Source: Burkholderiaceae bacterium
GTDB taxonomy: Bacteria > Pseudomonadota > Gammaproteobacteria > Burkholderiales > Rhodocyclaceae
Assembly: GCA_021738065.1 (NCBI GenBank)
Contig: JAIPCT010000029.1
Span: forward strand, 1 to 34,645
Reading direction: 5' to 3'
Length of the DNA: 34,645 nucleotides
Position numbers and translations under genes: made by a program
Notes under the pieces: model-generated
What the model was told of the DNA's origin: nothing
Seen by the model: only the letters and a program-made list of their open reading frames with translations
Database searches by the model: none
Shown: piece by piece, positions 1 to 7,620 of the stretch
How the letters are laid out: every line of letters begins with the position of its first letter
Position numbering within the stretch: the stretch's first letter is position 1

Positions 1-113
1 CCAAGGGCCTGGTCTCCGGCGTGGAGAAGATGCTGCCGGGGTACTACAAGGCACGTGGGTGGGACGCGAGGGGTGTGCCGAGCAAGGAAACACTGGCACG
101 ACTCGGCCTTTAG
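1..113 (+). CDS. aldehyde:ferredoxin oxidoreductase, tungsten subunit (C-terminal end only)
   Basis: The frame from base 3 to the TAG at 111-113 encodes about 36 residues, including GYYKARGWD and GVPSKETLARLGL. The pattern YY-x-x-RGWD...G(V/I)P-x-x-E-x-L-x-x-LGL is the usual C-terminus of the tungstopterin aldehyde:ferredoxin oxidoreductase (AOR) large subunit. That enzyme interconverts aldehydes and carboxylic acids. The assignment is supported by the downstream FAD oxidoreductase and MoaD-like protein, which accompany AOR in Aromatoleum-type operons. Catalytic and cofactor regions lie outside the window, so substrate and integrity cannot be judged. It would correspond to aorB of such operons. 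Confidence 0.72.
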   Translation, partial: KGLVSGVEKMLPGYYKARGWDARGVPSKETLARLGL

Positions 114-122
114 TTTCAATTA

Positions 123-201
123 ACCACGGCGGACAAGGGGAAACGGCGAAAGGCAAAACCATTCACTTGGTTTTTCGCCGTGTCGCCGTGTCCGCCGTGG
201 T
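123..201 (+). repeat. large imperfect hairpin between the AOR gene and its FAD partner
   Basis: The left arm from 123 and the right arm ending at 201 match perfectly over 11 bp (ACCACGGCGGA against TCCGCCGTGGT). They go on pairing at 13 of 16 positions, and then through an AAAACC/GGTTTT block around a loop near 161-168. It fills nearly all of the 111-bp intercistronic gap. There is no T-tract after it, so it looks more like an RNA-stability or processing element, or a dispersed repeat, than a terminator. Confidence 0.7.
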
Positions 202-224
202 GAAACGTTTTTTTGAGGATACCC

Positions 225-1478
225 ATGAAACACGTCATCATCGGTAACGGTCCGACCGGACTGGTCGCTGCGGAAACACTGCGTCGGCTTCAACCCGAAG
301 CGGATATCGCCCTCATCGGCGACGAAGCGGAGCCGCCGTATTCACGCATGGCGATTCCCTATTTCCTGACCGGTGCCATCGCCGACAGCGGTACGCATCT
401 GCGCAAGACGCACGACCACTACGCGCGGGAACGAATTCATCTGATCGAAGGCAAAGTGGTCAAGGTCGATCCGAAGGCCAAACAGATTGAATTCGCCAGC
501 GGTGAGCGCCTGCCCTATGATCGCTTGCTGATCGCATCCGGCTCGCATCCGATACGGCCCAAGGTGCCGGGCATGGATTTGCCCAATGTCCACACCTGCT
601 GGACCATAGAGGATGCCCGTGCCATTGCTGCCAAAGCCACACCCGGAGCTCGCGTGCTGCAAATCGGCGCCGGTTTCATCGGCTGCATAATCATGGAGTC
701 CCTGGCGGCGCGAGGTGTCAAGCTCACCGTCGTCGAAATGGGCGACCGCATGGTGCCGCGCATGATGACTGAAAAGGCCGGCAACATGATCCGGCAATGG
801 GTCGAGAGCAAGGGCGTCGCGGTGCACGTCAACGCCGGCGTTACTGCGATCACGCAAAAGGGCAGCGAACTCTTGGCCAAGCTCAGCACCGGCGCAGAAC
901 TCGCCGCCGATCTGGTGATCTGCGCGGCTGGTGTGGCGCCGAACACGGCTTTTCTTTCAGGCAGCGGGATTGTCGTCGAGCGCGGCATTCGGGTCGATGC
1001 CGGCATGCGCACCAGCGTAGCGGACGTCTATGCCGCGGGCGATGTAACCGAGGCCCCTGGCTTTCATACGGGTCAGCCCGAACTCAACGCGATCCAGCCC
1101 AATGCGGTCGATCAAGCGCGAGTGGCAGCGCACAACATGGCCGGCGCCCAGGTCCAGAGCGGCGGCAGTCTGGCAATCAACGTGCTCGACACGCTGGGCT
1201 TGATTTCAACTTCTTTCGGTCAGTGGCAGGGCGCGAGCAAAGCGGACGGCGGTGACGGCGTTGAACTGGTTGATGAGGCACGCCATCGCTATCTTTCCCT
1301 GCAGTTCAAGGACAACATCCTGATCGGCGCCACCAGCATCGGCTGGACCGACCACGTCGGCGCCCTGCGCGGTCTGGTGCAGACGCAGGCTTCGCTCGGT
1401 CAATGGAAGCAGCGCCTGTTGAATGATCCCACCACCTTCATGGCAGCCTACCTCGGCACCGCGCAAAAGGCCGCATGA
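225..1478 (+). CDS. FAD-dependent NAD(P)H oxidoreductase, AorC-like subunit of the AOR complex
   Basis: Encodes 417 residues of the pyridine-nucleotide-disulphide/rubredoxin-reductase-like family. It begins with a Rossmann FAD motif (VIIGNGPTGLVAAE). A second dinucleotide motif, LQIGAGFIGCIIMESLA, lies near residue 145, and an ATG-type FAD motif (VYAAGDVTE) near residue 271. The start is ATG 225, preceded by GAGG at 215-218; an in-frame TTG at 213 would overlap that ribosome site. Placed directly after the AOR large subunit, it probably passes electrons between AOR and NAD(P), as AorC does in Aromatoleum. Its stop overlaps the next ATG in ATGA, suggesting coupled translation. The family is clear; the AOR partnership is inferred from position. 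Confidence 0.82.
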   Translation: MKHVIIGNGPTGLVAAETLRRLQPEADIALIGDEAEPPYSRMAIPYFLTGAIADSGTHLRKTHDHYARERIHLIEGKVVKVDPKAKQIEFASGERLPYDRLLIASGSHPIRPKVPGMDLPNVHTCWTIEDARAIAAKATPGARVLQIGAGFIGCIIMESLAARGVKLTVVEMGDRMVPRMMTEKAGNMIRQWVESKGVAVHVNAGVTAITQKGSELLAKLSTGAELAADLVICAAGVAPNTAFLSGSGIVVERGIRVDAGMRTSVADVYAAGDVTEAPGFHTGQPELNAIQPNAVDQARVAAHNMAGAQVQSGGSLAINVLDTLGLISTSFGQWQGASKADGGDGVELVDEARHRYLSLQFKDNILIGATSIGWTDHVGALRGLVQTQASLGQWKQRLLNDPTTFMAAYLGTAQKAA

Positions 1479-1729
1479 GGATTACTTTCAAGCTGTTTGC
1501 GCAACTGCAGGATTACTTGCCGGCTGAAGCCAAAAAGACCAATGCCTTCAGTCTTGAACTCGCGGAAGGCAGCAGCATCGTCGACGTCATCGAACGCTTC
1601 AATCTGCCGCCAAGGCTGGTTCACCTGGTTTTGCTAGACGGCGTCCATGTGCTTCCCGAAGCGCGCCCGGGACGCAAGCTGAAAGACGGGGAGACCCTGG
1701 CTATCTGGCCGCCCGTGGCTGGTGGATGA
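1475..1729 (+). CDS. MoaD/ThiS-family ubiquitin-like sulphur carrier
   Basis: An 84-residue protein with a beta-grasp pattern (MRITFKLFAQLQDYLP at the N-terminus, then the VHLVLLDGVHVLPE and LKDGETLAIWPPVAGG blocks). The C-terminal Gly-Gly is the thiocarboxylation site of MoaD and ThiS, which donate sulphur to molybdopterin or thiazole. In an AOR operon it most likely serves tungstopterin dithiolene synthesis or maturation of the AOR cofactor. The ATG overlaps the stop of the FAD oxidoreductase, and its own TGA overlaps the next ATG. No activating E1-like gene lies within the window. Confidence 0.82.
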   Translation: MRITFKLFAQLQDYLPAEAKKTNAFSLELAEGSSIVDVIERFNLPPRLVHLVLLDGVHVLPEARPGRKLKDGETLAIWPPVAGG

Positions 1730-2001
1730 AATTTTCGCGGCAACACGAAGCGACAATTACCCGTGCCGATTTTGTGCGCATACTTCCGGCGGCTACCGGT
1801 GACAGCGAAATTCGGGAAGCCGGTGATCGTTTTAGCGGAAAAGGCTGGTCGTTGCGGCTGACGCCGATTCCGGCGTTGAAAATCGGCATTGTCGAAATGG
1901 ATCGATTTCGCGTCGAGATTGAATTTGATGGCTTGACGGATGACGAGCAGGATCGCTTCATGCGGCGATTCACCCTGTATTACCAGCGTGGCGGCGGCTG
2001 A
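1726..2001 (+). CDS. unrecognised 91-residue protein at the end of the AOR operon
   Basis: Not recognised. It starts at ATG 1726, overlapping the MoaD-like stop by 4 bases, so it is very likely co-translated with that gene. The protein is soluble-looking and alternates short hydrophobic strands with charged residues (WSLRLTPIPALKIGIVEMDRF, then VEIEFDGLTDDEQDRFMRRF). It has no Cys, no signal peptide and no membrane segment. It ends in RGGG. The overlap with a sulphur carrier and the AOR context suggest a small maturation or cofactor-insertion factor, but this is inference from position only. Confidence 0.62.
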   Translation: MKFSRQHEATITRADFVRILPAATGDSEIREAGDRFSGKGWSLRLTPIPALKIGIVEMDRFRVEIEFDGLTDDEQDRFMRRFTLYYQRGGG

Positions 2002-2064
2002 CGCGGCCTGCGTTGCCGTAAAACTCGGGGCTGGTGCTACGGCGGAAGCCATGGCGAAAACTGC

Positions 2065-2070
2065 TAAAAT
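2065..2070 (+). promoter_or_regulatory. -10 element of the SRP RNA promoter
   Basis: TAAAAT sits 7-8 bases upstream of the predicted 5' end of the SRP RNA. No convincing -35 hexamer is visible at the expected distance. Confidence 0.45.
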
Positions 2071-2077
2071 TCCGCTG

Positions 2078-2178
2078 CGGCGGGTCTCCCCGCATTGCGG
2101 GGTGGTGAATCTGGTCAGGTCCGGAAGGAAGCAGCCACAGCTATTTTCCGCAAGTGCCGGGGGTCAGGCTCGCCGCCC
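2078..2178 (+). ncRNA. ffs: signal recognition particle RNA, 4.5S type
   Basis: The conserved SRP tetraloop domain is present: CTGGTCAGGTCCGGAAGGAA at 2111-2130, then GCAGCC, with the returning strand around CAAGTGCCGGGGGTCAGG (2151-2168). The ends pair as GGCGG (2079-2083) with CCGCC (2173-2177), giving a small bacterial SRP RNA of about 100 nt. It acts with Ffh in co-translational membrane targeting. Its place upstream of dnaX matches the common ffs-dnaX-ybaB-recR order, here with a Spy-like gene in between. Exact ends are good to a few bases. Confidence 0.93.
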
Positions 2179-2307
2179 CTTGCCACCGCGTTGCTCCCCA
2201 TGATTTTGCAATCTTCGCTTACAAACGCGGAGTCAGCGTCACAACCGGCTTACAGCCCACTGTTTAAATGCATCCTGCCATGAGGCAATAACGACAGGAG
2301 CAATTCC

Positions 2308-2835
2308 ATGAATCGAAGAAACGTAATTGTTGCCGGCATTCTTGCCGTCAGCGCCACCTTTTTCGGCATCGCCTACGCGCAAGGGCCGGGTTGTGAAGCC
2401 GGAGGCAAGCCGGGTTTCAAGCGCAGTTCCATGCAGCAAGGCGGCATGATGGACCCCGGCGCGCGTGTCGAGCAGCGGCTCAGCCGGCTCAAGGGCGAAC
2501 TGAAGCTCACTGCCCAGCAAGAACCGCTCTGGCAAGCTTTTGCCGAAAAGTCGGCGGCCGAGGCCGGCAAGGGCTTGCAGGCCATGCGCGGTCGCGCGCA
2601 GGGTGAAACGTCGCTGAGTGCTCCGGAGCGAATGGCGCAGATGCAAAGCTTTATGCAGCAGCGCCTCGCCTCGATGGAGTCGGTGAACGAGTCTTTCACT
2701 CGTCTGTATGCGGTTCTCTCGCCTGAGCAGAAGCTGGCGGCCGACCAATATTTCAGTGCCGCTGGACGACACTCACATGGTCCCGGTCGCGGTGGGCGGG
2801 GCGCACCAGGTTCAGCGGAGCCGCGCAAGGGTTAG
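2308..2835 (+). CDS. periplasmic LTXXQ (Spy/CpxP-like) protein
   Basis: A 175-residue protein with a signal peptide ending near IAYAQG (residues 1-25). Two LTxxQ-like motifs follow: LKLTAQQEPLWQAF near residues 66-79 and LSPEQKLAADQYF near 137-149, separated by a helical, Met/Gln-rich segment. Spy/CpxP relatives are helical periplasmic chaperones or stress sensors. The tail is Gly/Arg/His-rich (HSHGPGRGGRG), which could bind metal. CAGGAG precedes ATG 2308 at good distance. The gene appears monocistronic and is followed by a hairpin terminator at 2891. Membership of the superfamily is clear; specific function is not. Confidence 0.8.
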   Translation: MNRRNVIVAGILAVSATFFGIAYAQGPGCEAGGKPGFKRSSMQQGGMMDPGARVEQRLSRLKGELKLTAQQEPLWQAFAEKSAAEAGKGLQAMRGRAQGETSLSAPERMAQMQSFMQQRLASMESVNESFTRLYAVLSPEQKLAADQYFSAAGRHSHGPGRGGRGAPGSAEPRKG

Positions 2836-2890
2836 ATGTCGGCATCAGGGCAAAAGTCGCCGCCGCGACCAGCGCTGGTCACTTTTTGAC

Positions 2891-2922
2891 ACGGAGCAGC
2901 CGATCAAGAGCGGCTGCTCCGT
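2891..2922 (+). terminator. intrinsic terminator-like hairpin upstream of dnaX
   Basis: ACGGAGCAGCCG (2891-2902) pairs perfectly with CGGCTGCTCCGT (2911-2922) over 12 bp with an 8-base loop, followed by TTGTTG. The other flank has a CTTTTTG run, so on the minus strand it could also stop transcription. It ends the Spy-like transcript before dnaX. Confidence 0.75.
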
Positions 2923-2986
2923 TTGTTGCCGGCGCGCGAAGCGCTTTCCCCGGCATGCAGAGCAGCGGGCCTGATAAAATCCCTGC

Positions 2987-4606
2987 ATGAGTTATCAGGT
3001 CCTTGCCCGCAAGTGGCGCCCCAAGGCTTTTGCAAGCCTGGTGGGGCAGGAGCATGTCGTTCGTGCCTTGACTCATGCGCTCGATCAGAACCGGCTTCAT
3101 CACGCCTATCTATTCACCGGCACGCGCGGCGTCGGCAAAACGACGCTGGCGCGCATCATGGCCAAAGCCCTGAATTGCGAAACCGGTGTCAGTTCCACAC
3201 CCTGCGGTATCTGTCCGGCTTGCACGGAAATCGACAGCGGTCGCTTCATCGATTACATAGAACTTGATGCCGCGTCGAATCGCGGTGTCGACGACATGAC
3301 CCAGTTACTCGAGCGCGCGACCTATGCGCCAACCATCGGTCGCTACAAGGTCTATGTCATCGACGAAGTTCACCAGCTCTCCGGGCACGCCTTCAACGCC
3401 ATGTTGAAGACGCTGGAAGAACCTCCCGAACATGTCAAGTTCATCCTCGCTACCACCGACCCGCAGAAAATCCCGGTCACGGTGCTTTCTCGCTGCTTGC
3501 AGTTCAACCTGAAGCAGATGCCGCTGCTACAGATCGTGGAGCATCTGTCTCGCGTACTGGAAGCTGAAGGCGTCGTATTCGAAGCGCCGGCTCTGCGTCA
3601 CCTGGCCAAGGGTGCCGCGGGCAGCATGCGCGACGCTTTGTCCTTGCTGGATCAGGCCATCGCTCATGGTGCTGGAAAAGTCGAAGAAGTGGGCGTGCGC
3701 GCCATGCTCGGCACGGTCGGCGACGAGCACCTGTTTGCCTTGCTCGATGGCTTGGTGACACAGGATGTGCAGGCCATGCTGGAGGTTGCCAAATTGATGG
3801 ATGCGCGCAGCTTGTCCTTCGATGGTGGCCTGCAGGAACTGGCCACGCTGTTTCACCGCATCGCACTGGCGCAGTTTGCCCCCGAAGCGCTGCTCGATGA
3901 GGCGGAACGCAGCCGTCTCACCCCCTATGCCGAGGCACTCGACGCCGAGTATCTGCAACTTGCTTACCAGATAGCCATTCACGGGCGCGATGAACTTTCA
4001 CTGGCGCCCGATGATTACGCCGGCTTTGTCATGAGTCTGTTGCGGCTGCATGCGTTTCGGCCCGAGCGTGGGAGTGGGGTCAGGGCATCCAGCGCGCCGA
4101 CCGCAACGCCACCAGTGCGGGCTAAACCCCCTGTCGCCTCGGCGCCTGCGCCGCTTGTGCGTCCCGTCGCCGTCCCGCCAGCACCGACTTTCCCCGATCC
4201 GGCGCCGACCGAGGCGTCCGCCGCGCCCGCCGCCGAGGATTGGCATGCCCTGGTGGCCGGTCTGCCGCTGACGGGCATGGCCAAACAATTGGCGCAACAC
4301 TGCGAGTTGTCGGAGCGCAGCGAGTCGGCCATCCACCTGCGTTTGTCGCCGGTGCACAAACATCTGCTCGGCAAGCCCCAGCAGGACAAACTGCAAGCCG
4401 AGTTGCAATCATGGGCCGGGCACTCCCTGCGCCTGGAAATCGATGTGGCCGAGCTTGAATCGGAAACGCCGGCCCAACGCAGCCACAACAAACAGCGCGT
4501 TCGCCAGGAGCGTGCCATCGCATCGATCGAGCAAGACCCCTTCGTGCGCGAAGTGGTGGATCTGTTCGATGCGAGCATCGACGAATCGACAATCAAACCT
4601 GTTTAA
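2987..4606 (+). CDS. dnaX: DNA polymerase III subunit tau (clamp loader)
   Basis: A 539-residue AAA+ ATPase of the replicative clamp loader. Visible features are the N-terminal [13 protein letters not shown] signature, Walker [12 protein letters not shown] (residues 45-55), the zinc module Cys64/73/76/79, the DEVH Walker B box, and the sensor SRC (168-170). The Pro/Ala-rich linker at about 355-405 leads to a C-terminal domain that binds DnaB and the polymerase alpha subunit. No A-AAA-AAG slippery heptamer is seen, so a gamma form made by that frameshift is not predicted. It lies 15 bases upstream of ybaB, in the conserved order dnaX-ybaB-recR. Confidence 0.97.
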   Translation: MSYQVLARKWRPKAFASLVGQEHVVRALTHALDQNRLHHAYLFTGTRGVGKTTLARIMAKALNCETGVSSTPCGICPACTEIDSGRFIDYIELDAASNRGVDDMTQLLERATYAPTIGRYKVYVIDEVHQLSGHAFNAMLKTLEEPPEHVKFILATTDPQKIPVTVLSRCLQFNLKQMPLLQIVEHLSRVLEAEGVVFEAPALRHLAKGAAGSMRDALSLLDQAIAHGAGKVEEVGVRAMLGTVGDEHLFALLDGLVTQDVQAMLEVAKLMDARSLSFDGGLQELATLFHRIALAQFAPEALLDEAERSRLTPYAEALDAEYLQLAYQIAIHGRDELSLAPDDYAGFVMSLLRLHAFRPERGSGVRASSAPTATPPVRAKPPVASAPAPLVRPVAVPPAPTFPDPAPTEASAAPAAEDWHALVAGLPLTGMAKQLAQHCELSERSESAIHLRLSPVHKHLLGKPQQDKLQAELQSWAGHSLRLEIDVAELESETPAQRSHNKQRVRQERAIASIEQDPFVREVVDLFDASIDESTIKPV

Positions 4607-4620
4607 GGAGTACACGAAAA

Positions 4621-4944
4621 ATGATGAAGGGTGGCATAGCCGGATTGATGAAACAGGCGCAGCAGATGCAGGCCAATATGGAGAAGGCCCAGGAGCAACT
4701 GGCGCAACTGGAAGTGGAAGGTCAGTCGGGCGCCGGCGCCGTGAAAGTGATCATGACCTGCAAGCATGACGTCAAGCGCGTCACCATCGATCCCTCGGTG
4801 ATGGATGACAAGGAAATGCTGGAGGATTTGATCGCGGCGGCGATGAACGACGCCAATCGACGTGTCGAGGCGACTACCGCCGAAAAAATGGGCGGCTTCG
4901 CCCAAGGCCTCAACTTGCCGCCCGGAATGAAACTGCCATTCTGA
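4621..4944 (+). CDS. ybaB: YbaB/EbfC nucleoid-associated protein
   Basis: A 107-residue protein starting [17 protein letters not shown]. It shows the family pattern: an N-terminal amphipathic helix, a central beta sheet ([20 protein letters not shown]) and a C-terminal [12 protein letters not shown] tail. Members form tweezer-like dimers that bind DNA and are usually encoded between dnaX and recR, as here. AAGGAG at 4605-4610 overlaps the end of dnaX and serves ATG 4621; ATG 4624 is an alternative. Confidence 0.95.
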   Translation: MMKGGIAGLMKQAQQMQANMEKAQEQLAQLEVEGQSGAGAVKVIMTCKHDVKRVTIDPSVMDDKEMLEDLIAAAMNDANRRVEATTAEKMGGFAQGLNLPPGMKLPF

Positions 4945-5008
4945 GTGGATCGAAGTTCCGTCCATGACGAAGGTGACCCGTGATTTCGAGCGAAGCGAGC
5001 AAATGAGT

Positions 5009-5042
5009 AACCTCCTCCCAGGGAGGGGGACAGGGGGAGGTT
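5009..5042 (+). repeat. G-rich inverted repeat between ybaB and recR
   Basis: AACCTCCTCCC at 5009-5019 can pair with GGGGGAGGTT at 5033-5042 (9 of 10 positions). An internal CCTCCC/GGGAGG pairing competes, and the right half holds three long G-runs. It has no T-tract. It could be a dispersed intergenic repeat or an RNA structure acting on recR. Function not known. Confidence 0.5.
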
Positions 5043-5059
5043 GTCGCTTGAACGGATTC

Positions 5060-5090
5060 GTCGAGGCTAGACGTGTCGTCTAGCCTCGAC
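5060..5090 (+). promoter_or_regulatory. perfect hairpin enclosing the recR start codon
   Basis: Bases 5060-5073 (GTCGAGGCTAGACG) are perfectly complementary to 5077-5090 (CGTCTAGCCTCGAC), leaving the 3-base loop TGT. The GTG start of recR (5073-5075) lies at the loop, and codons 2-6 form the right arm. The left arm occupies the place where a ribosome binding site would be, and no Shine-Dalgarno sequence is visible. In RNA this should strongly limit initiation unless it is opened by ribosomes from ybaB or by another factor. Confidence 0.75.
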
Positions 5091-5666
5091 AAACTCATCG
5101 AGGCATTGCGCTGCCTGCCCGGGGTCGGGCCGAAGTCGGCGCAACGCATGGCCTACCATCTGTTGCAGCGTGACCGGCGTGGCGCCGAGCGCCTTGCGCG
5201 AGGGCTGGATGTCGCCCTGCAGATGCTGCATCGCTGCGCGCGTTGCAACAACTTCACCGAGGCCGAGATTTGCGAGCGCTGCCTTTCGCCGCGGCGCGAC
5301 GCGACGCAGTTGTGCATCGTCGAGATGCCGGTTGACGCCAACAGCATGGAACAGACGCACGCCTACAACGGGCTGTACTACGTGCTCATGGGGCGACTGA
5401 GCCCACTCGACGGTATCGGACCGAAGGAACTGGCATTCGAGAAACTGTTTGCGCGGGCGACCGACGGCGCGGTCAGGGAAGTGATTTTGGCCACCAATTT
5501 CACCAATGAAGGCGAAGCGACAGCACACTACTTGTCCGAACTGCTGCACGCGCGCGGGCTCAAGGTCAGCCGTATCGCACGCGGTCTGCCGGTAGGCGGC
5601 GAACTGGAATTTTCCGACGCGGCGACCGTGGCGCAGGCGCTGCGCGAGCGGCGCGACTTCGTTTGA
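5073..5666 (+). CDS. recR: recombination mediator protein RecR
   Basis: A 197-residue protein with the RecR layout: helix-hairpin-helix region (about residues 8-30, [16 protein letters not shown]), a zinc finger Cys55/58/67/70, a Toprim domain beginning CIVEMPVD, and the C-terminal [16 protein letters not shown] motif. With RecFO it loads RecA at single-stranded gaps. The start must be GTG 5073, because an in-frame stop lies at 5049 and no other standard start precedes the conserved N-terminus. That GTG is held in the loop of a 14-bp hairpin without an obvious Shine-Dalgarno. The gap to ybaB is 128 bases. Confidence 0.95.
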   Translation: MSSSLDKLIEALRCLPGVGPKSAQRMAYHLLQRDRRGAERLARGLDVALQMLHRCARCNNFTEAEICERCLSPRRDATQLCIVEMPVDANSMEQTHAYNGLYYVLMGRLSPLDGIGPKELAFEKLFARATDGAVREVILATNFTNEGEATAHYLSELLHARGLKVSRIARGLPVGGELEFSDAATVAQALRERRDFV

Positions 5667-5673
5667 GGCGAGT

Positions 5674-6885
5674 TTGACCTCGGCCGCCCAGCCCCTCGAC
5701 GGCGTCAAGGTGGTCGAGTTCGGCACCCTGATCGCCGGGCCATTCTGTTCACGCATCCTCGCCGAATTCGGCGCCGAGGTGATCAAGATCGAAGCGCCGG
5801 GGCAGGGTGATCCCCTGCGCAAATGGCGCAAGCTGTATCCGACCGAAGATGGCGAAACTTCCCTGTGGTGGTTCGTCCAGGCGCGCAACAAGCAGTCGGT
5901 GACCGTCAATCTCAAACACCCGGACGGAATCGAGATTGCGCAGAAGCTTGTCGCGGAAGCGGATATCGTGGTCGAGAATTTTCGTCCCGGCGTCATGGAA
6001 AAGCTGGGACTGGGCTGGGACGTGCTTTCCGCGATCAATCCGGGGCTGGTCATGGTGCGCCTGTCCGGCTTCGGCCAGACCGGTCCGATGGCGGGTCAGC
6101 CCGGATTCGGGGCGATCGGCGAATCGATGGGCGGCCTGCGCTATGTCACGGGCTTTGCCGACCGGCCACCGGTCAAGACGGGGATTTCCATCGGCGATTC
6201 GATCGCCGCGCTGTGGGGTGCGCTGGGCGCGTTGATGGCGCTGCGCCACCGTGAGGTCAAGGGCGGACAAGGTCAGGTGGTCGATGTCGCCTTGTATGAA
6301 GCGGTGTTTGCCATGATGGAAAGCCTGGTGCCTGAATTTGATGTCTTCGGCTTTGTCCGCGAACGCACCGGAAACGTCATGCCAGGCATTACGCCTTCGA
6401 ATACCCATACCAGCAAAGACGGGAAACACCTCATCATTGGAGCCAATGGCGACGCCATTTTCAAGCGTCTGATGCTGGCGATCGGTCGCATCGACCTGGC
6501 AGATGACCCGCAGCTAGCCAGCAATGCCGGGCGCGATGCGCGGGCAAAAGACATTTACGCCGTGATCGACGCCTGGGTTGGTGAAAACGACGCGGATTCC
6601 GTGTTGTGCATCGCTGCGGAAGCCCAGGTTCCTGCCAGTCGCATTTTCTCGACGGCCGACATGTTCAGTGACCCCCAGTTTCTGTTCCGGGGAATGCTTG
6701 AGTCAGCGCAACTGCCTGATAAAAAAGACTTTAGGATTCCTGGCATTGTGCCCAAGCTGTCGCTGACCCCTGGCGAAACGCGCTGGATCGGTCCGGCCCT
6801 CGGCGAACATACGGACCGGGTGCTTGATAGCCTCGGCTACTCGGCTGAAACACGAACTCGCTTTCGGACGGATGGCGTTATCTGA
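5674..6885 (+). CDS. family III CoA-transferase (CaiB/BaiF type)
   Basis: A 403-residue protein starting at TTG 5674, with GAGGCGAG just upstream at 5665-5672. Family III features are the N-terminal PLDGVKVVEFGTLIAGPFCSRILAEFGAEVIKIE segment, DIVVENFRPGVMEKLGLGWD, the GFGQTGP motif, and the catalytic-Asp region VVDVALYEAVFAMME. These enzymes move CoA between a carboxylic acid and an acyl-CoA. The substrate cannot be read from sequence; carnitine, formyl, succinyl-benzylsuccinate and mesaconyl relatives are all possible. It starts 7 bases after recR and may be co-transcribed with it. The AT-rich pet promoter region follows. Confidence 0.88.
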   Translation: MTSAAQPLDGVKVVEFGTLIAGPFCSRILAEFGAEVIKIEAPGQGDPLRKWRKLYPTEDGETSLWWFVQARNKQSVTVNLKHPDGIEIAQKLVAEADIVVENFRPGVMEKLGLGWDVLSAINPGLVMVRLSGFGQTGPMAGQPGFGAIGESMGGLRYVTGFADRPPVKTGISIGDSIAALWGALGALMALRHREVKGGQGQVVDVALYEAVFAMMESLVPEFDVFGFVRERTGNVMPGITPSNTHTSKDGKHLIIGANGDAIFKRLMLAIGRIDLADDPQLASNAGRDARAKDIYAVIDAWVGENDADSVLCIAAEAQVPASRIFSTADMFSDPQFLFRGMLESAQLPDKKDFRIPGIVPKLSLTPGETRWIGPALGEHTDRVLDSLGYSAETRTRFRTDGVI

Positions 6886-6921
6886 CTGATTATTAGGAAT
6901 ATATTATATTGCATCGGTCAG
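6882..6921 (+). repeat. stem-loop at the end of the CoA-transferase gene
   Basis: CTGACTGAT (6882-6890, overlapping the stop codon) pairs with ATCGGTCAG (6913-6921) at 8 of 9 positions. The loop is AT-rich and contains the palindromic AATATATTATATT. No T-tract follows. It may be a weak terminator or a binding site upstream of the pet operon. Confidence 0.4.
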
Positions 6922-6948
6922 CGCCGATAAGCTGCGTCAGTTCAGGGC

Positions 6949-6977
6949 TTTAATACCGTGACGAGTTTCGCTACAAT
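6949..6977 (+). promoter_or_regulatory. candidate sigma-70 promoter of petABC
   Basis: TACAAT at 6972-6977 is a good -10. A weak -35 (TTTAAT, 6949-6954) lies 17 bases upstream. This would give a leader of about 40 bases before petA ATG 7023. Confidence 0.45.
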
Positions 6978-7022
6978 TGCGGTCTTTCCGATTTTGCATT
7001 ACAGCATTCAGGGACTATCACC

Positions 7023-7616
7023 ATGACTTGTGACGATACAGTCGACTGCGGTCGACGGCGTTTGCTGGTTGCCACGGCAGCGGCAGGCGGGGTGGCTGGA
7101 GTAGCGGTAGCGGTGCCCTTTGTGGCCAGCATGCTGCCCTCCGAGCGTGCCAAAGCCGCTGGCGCGCCGGTTGAAGTGGATATCAGCAAGCTTGCTCCCG
7201 GTCAGATGATGACCGTCGAATGGCGTGGCAAGCCGGTCTGGATCATCAACCGCACCCAGGAGCAGCTGGAATCGCTGCCGAAGATCGATGACCAGCTGGC
7301 CGATCCGAAGTCGGAAAAGAAAATGCAGCCGGATTACGCCAAGAACGAGACGCGCTCGATCAAGCCCGAGATTCTGGTTGCGGTCGGCATCTGTACCCAC
7401 CTTGGCTGCTCGCCAACCGAGAAATTCAAGACCGGTGCCGATTCCGGAATTGCCGCCGACTGGCCGGGCGGTTTCTTCTGTCCCTGTCATGGTTCAACTT
7501 TCGACCTTGCCGGTCGTGTGTATAAGAGCAAGCCGGCGCCGGATAACCTCGAAATCCCTCCCCACATGTACCTTGGCGACGCCAAGATCGTGATTGGCGA
7601 AGACAAGAAGGCCTGA
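7023..7616 (+). CDS. petA: ubiquinol-cytochrome c reductase, Rieske iron-sulphur subunit
   Basis: A 197-residue Rieske protein of the cytochrome bc1 complex. It takes one electron from ubiquinol and passes it to cytochrome c1. The N-terminus has a Tat-like signal anchor (CGRRRLLVATAAAGGVAG). The 2Fe-2S ligands are in CTHLGC (Cys124, His126) and CPCHGS (Cys153, His156), and the stabilising disulphide cysteines 129 and 155 are present. It is the first gene of petABC, with petB starting 4 bases after its stop. Confidence 0.97.
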   Translation: MTCDDTVDCGRRRLLVATAAAGGVAGVAVAVPFVASMLPSERAKAAGAPVEVDISKLAPGQMMTVEWRGKPVWIINRTQEQLESLPKIDDQLADPKSEKKMQPDYAKNETRSIKPEILVAVGICTHLGCSPTEKFKTGADSGIAADWPGGFFCPCHGSTFDLAGRVYKSKPAPDNLEIPPHMYLGDAKIVIGEDKKA

Positions 7617-7620
7617 TGCG

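Noticed and set aside
4040-4260. Possible dnaX frameshift site for a gamma subunit
   Set aside because: The Pro/Ala linker region contains no A-AAA-AAG or equivalent slippery run.
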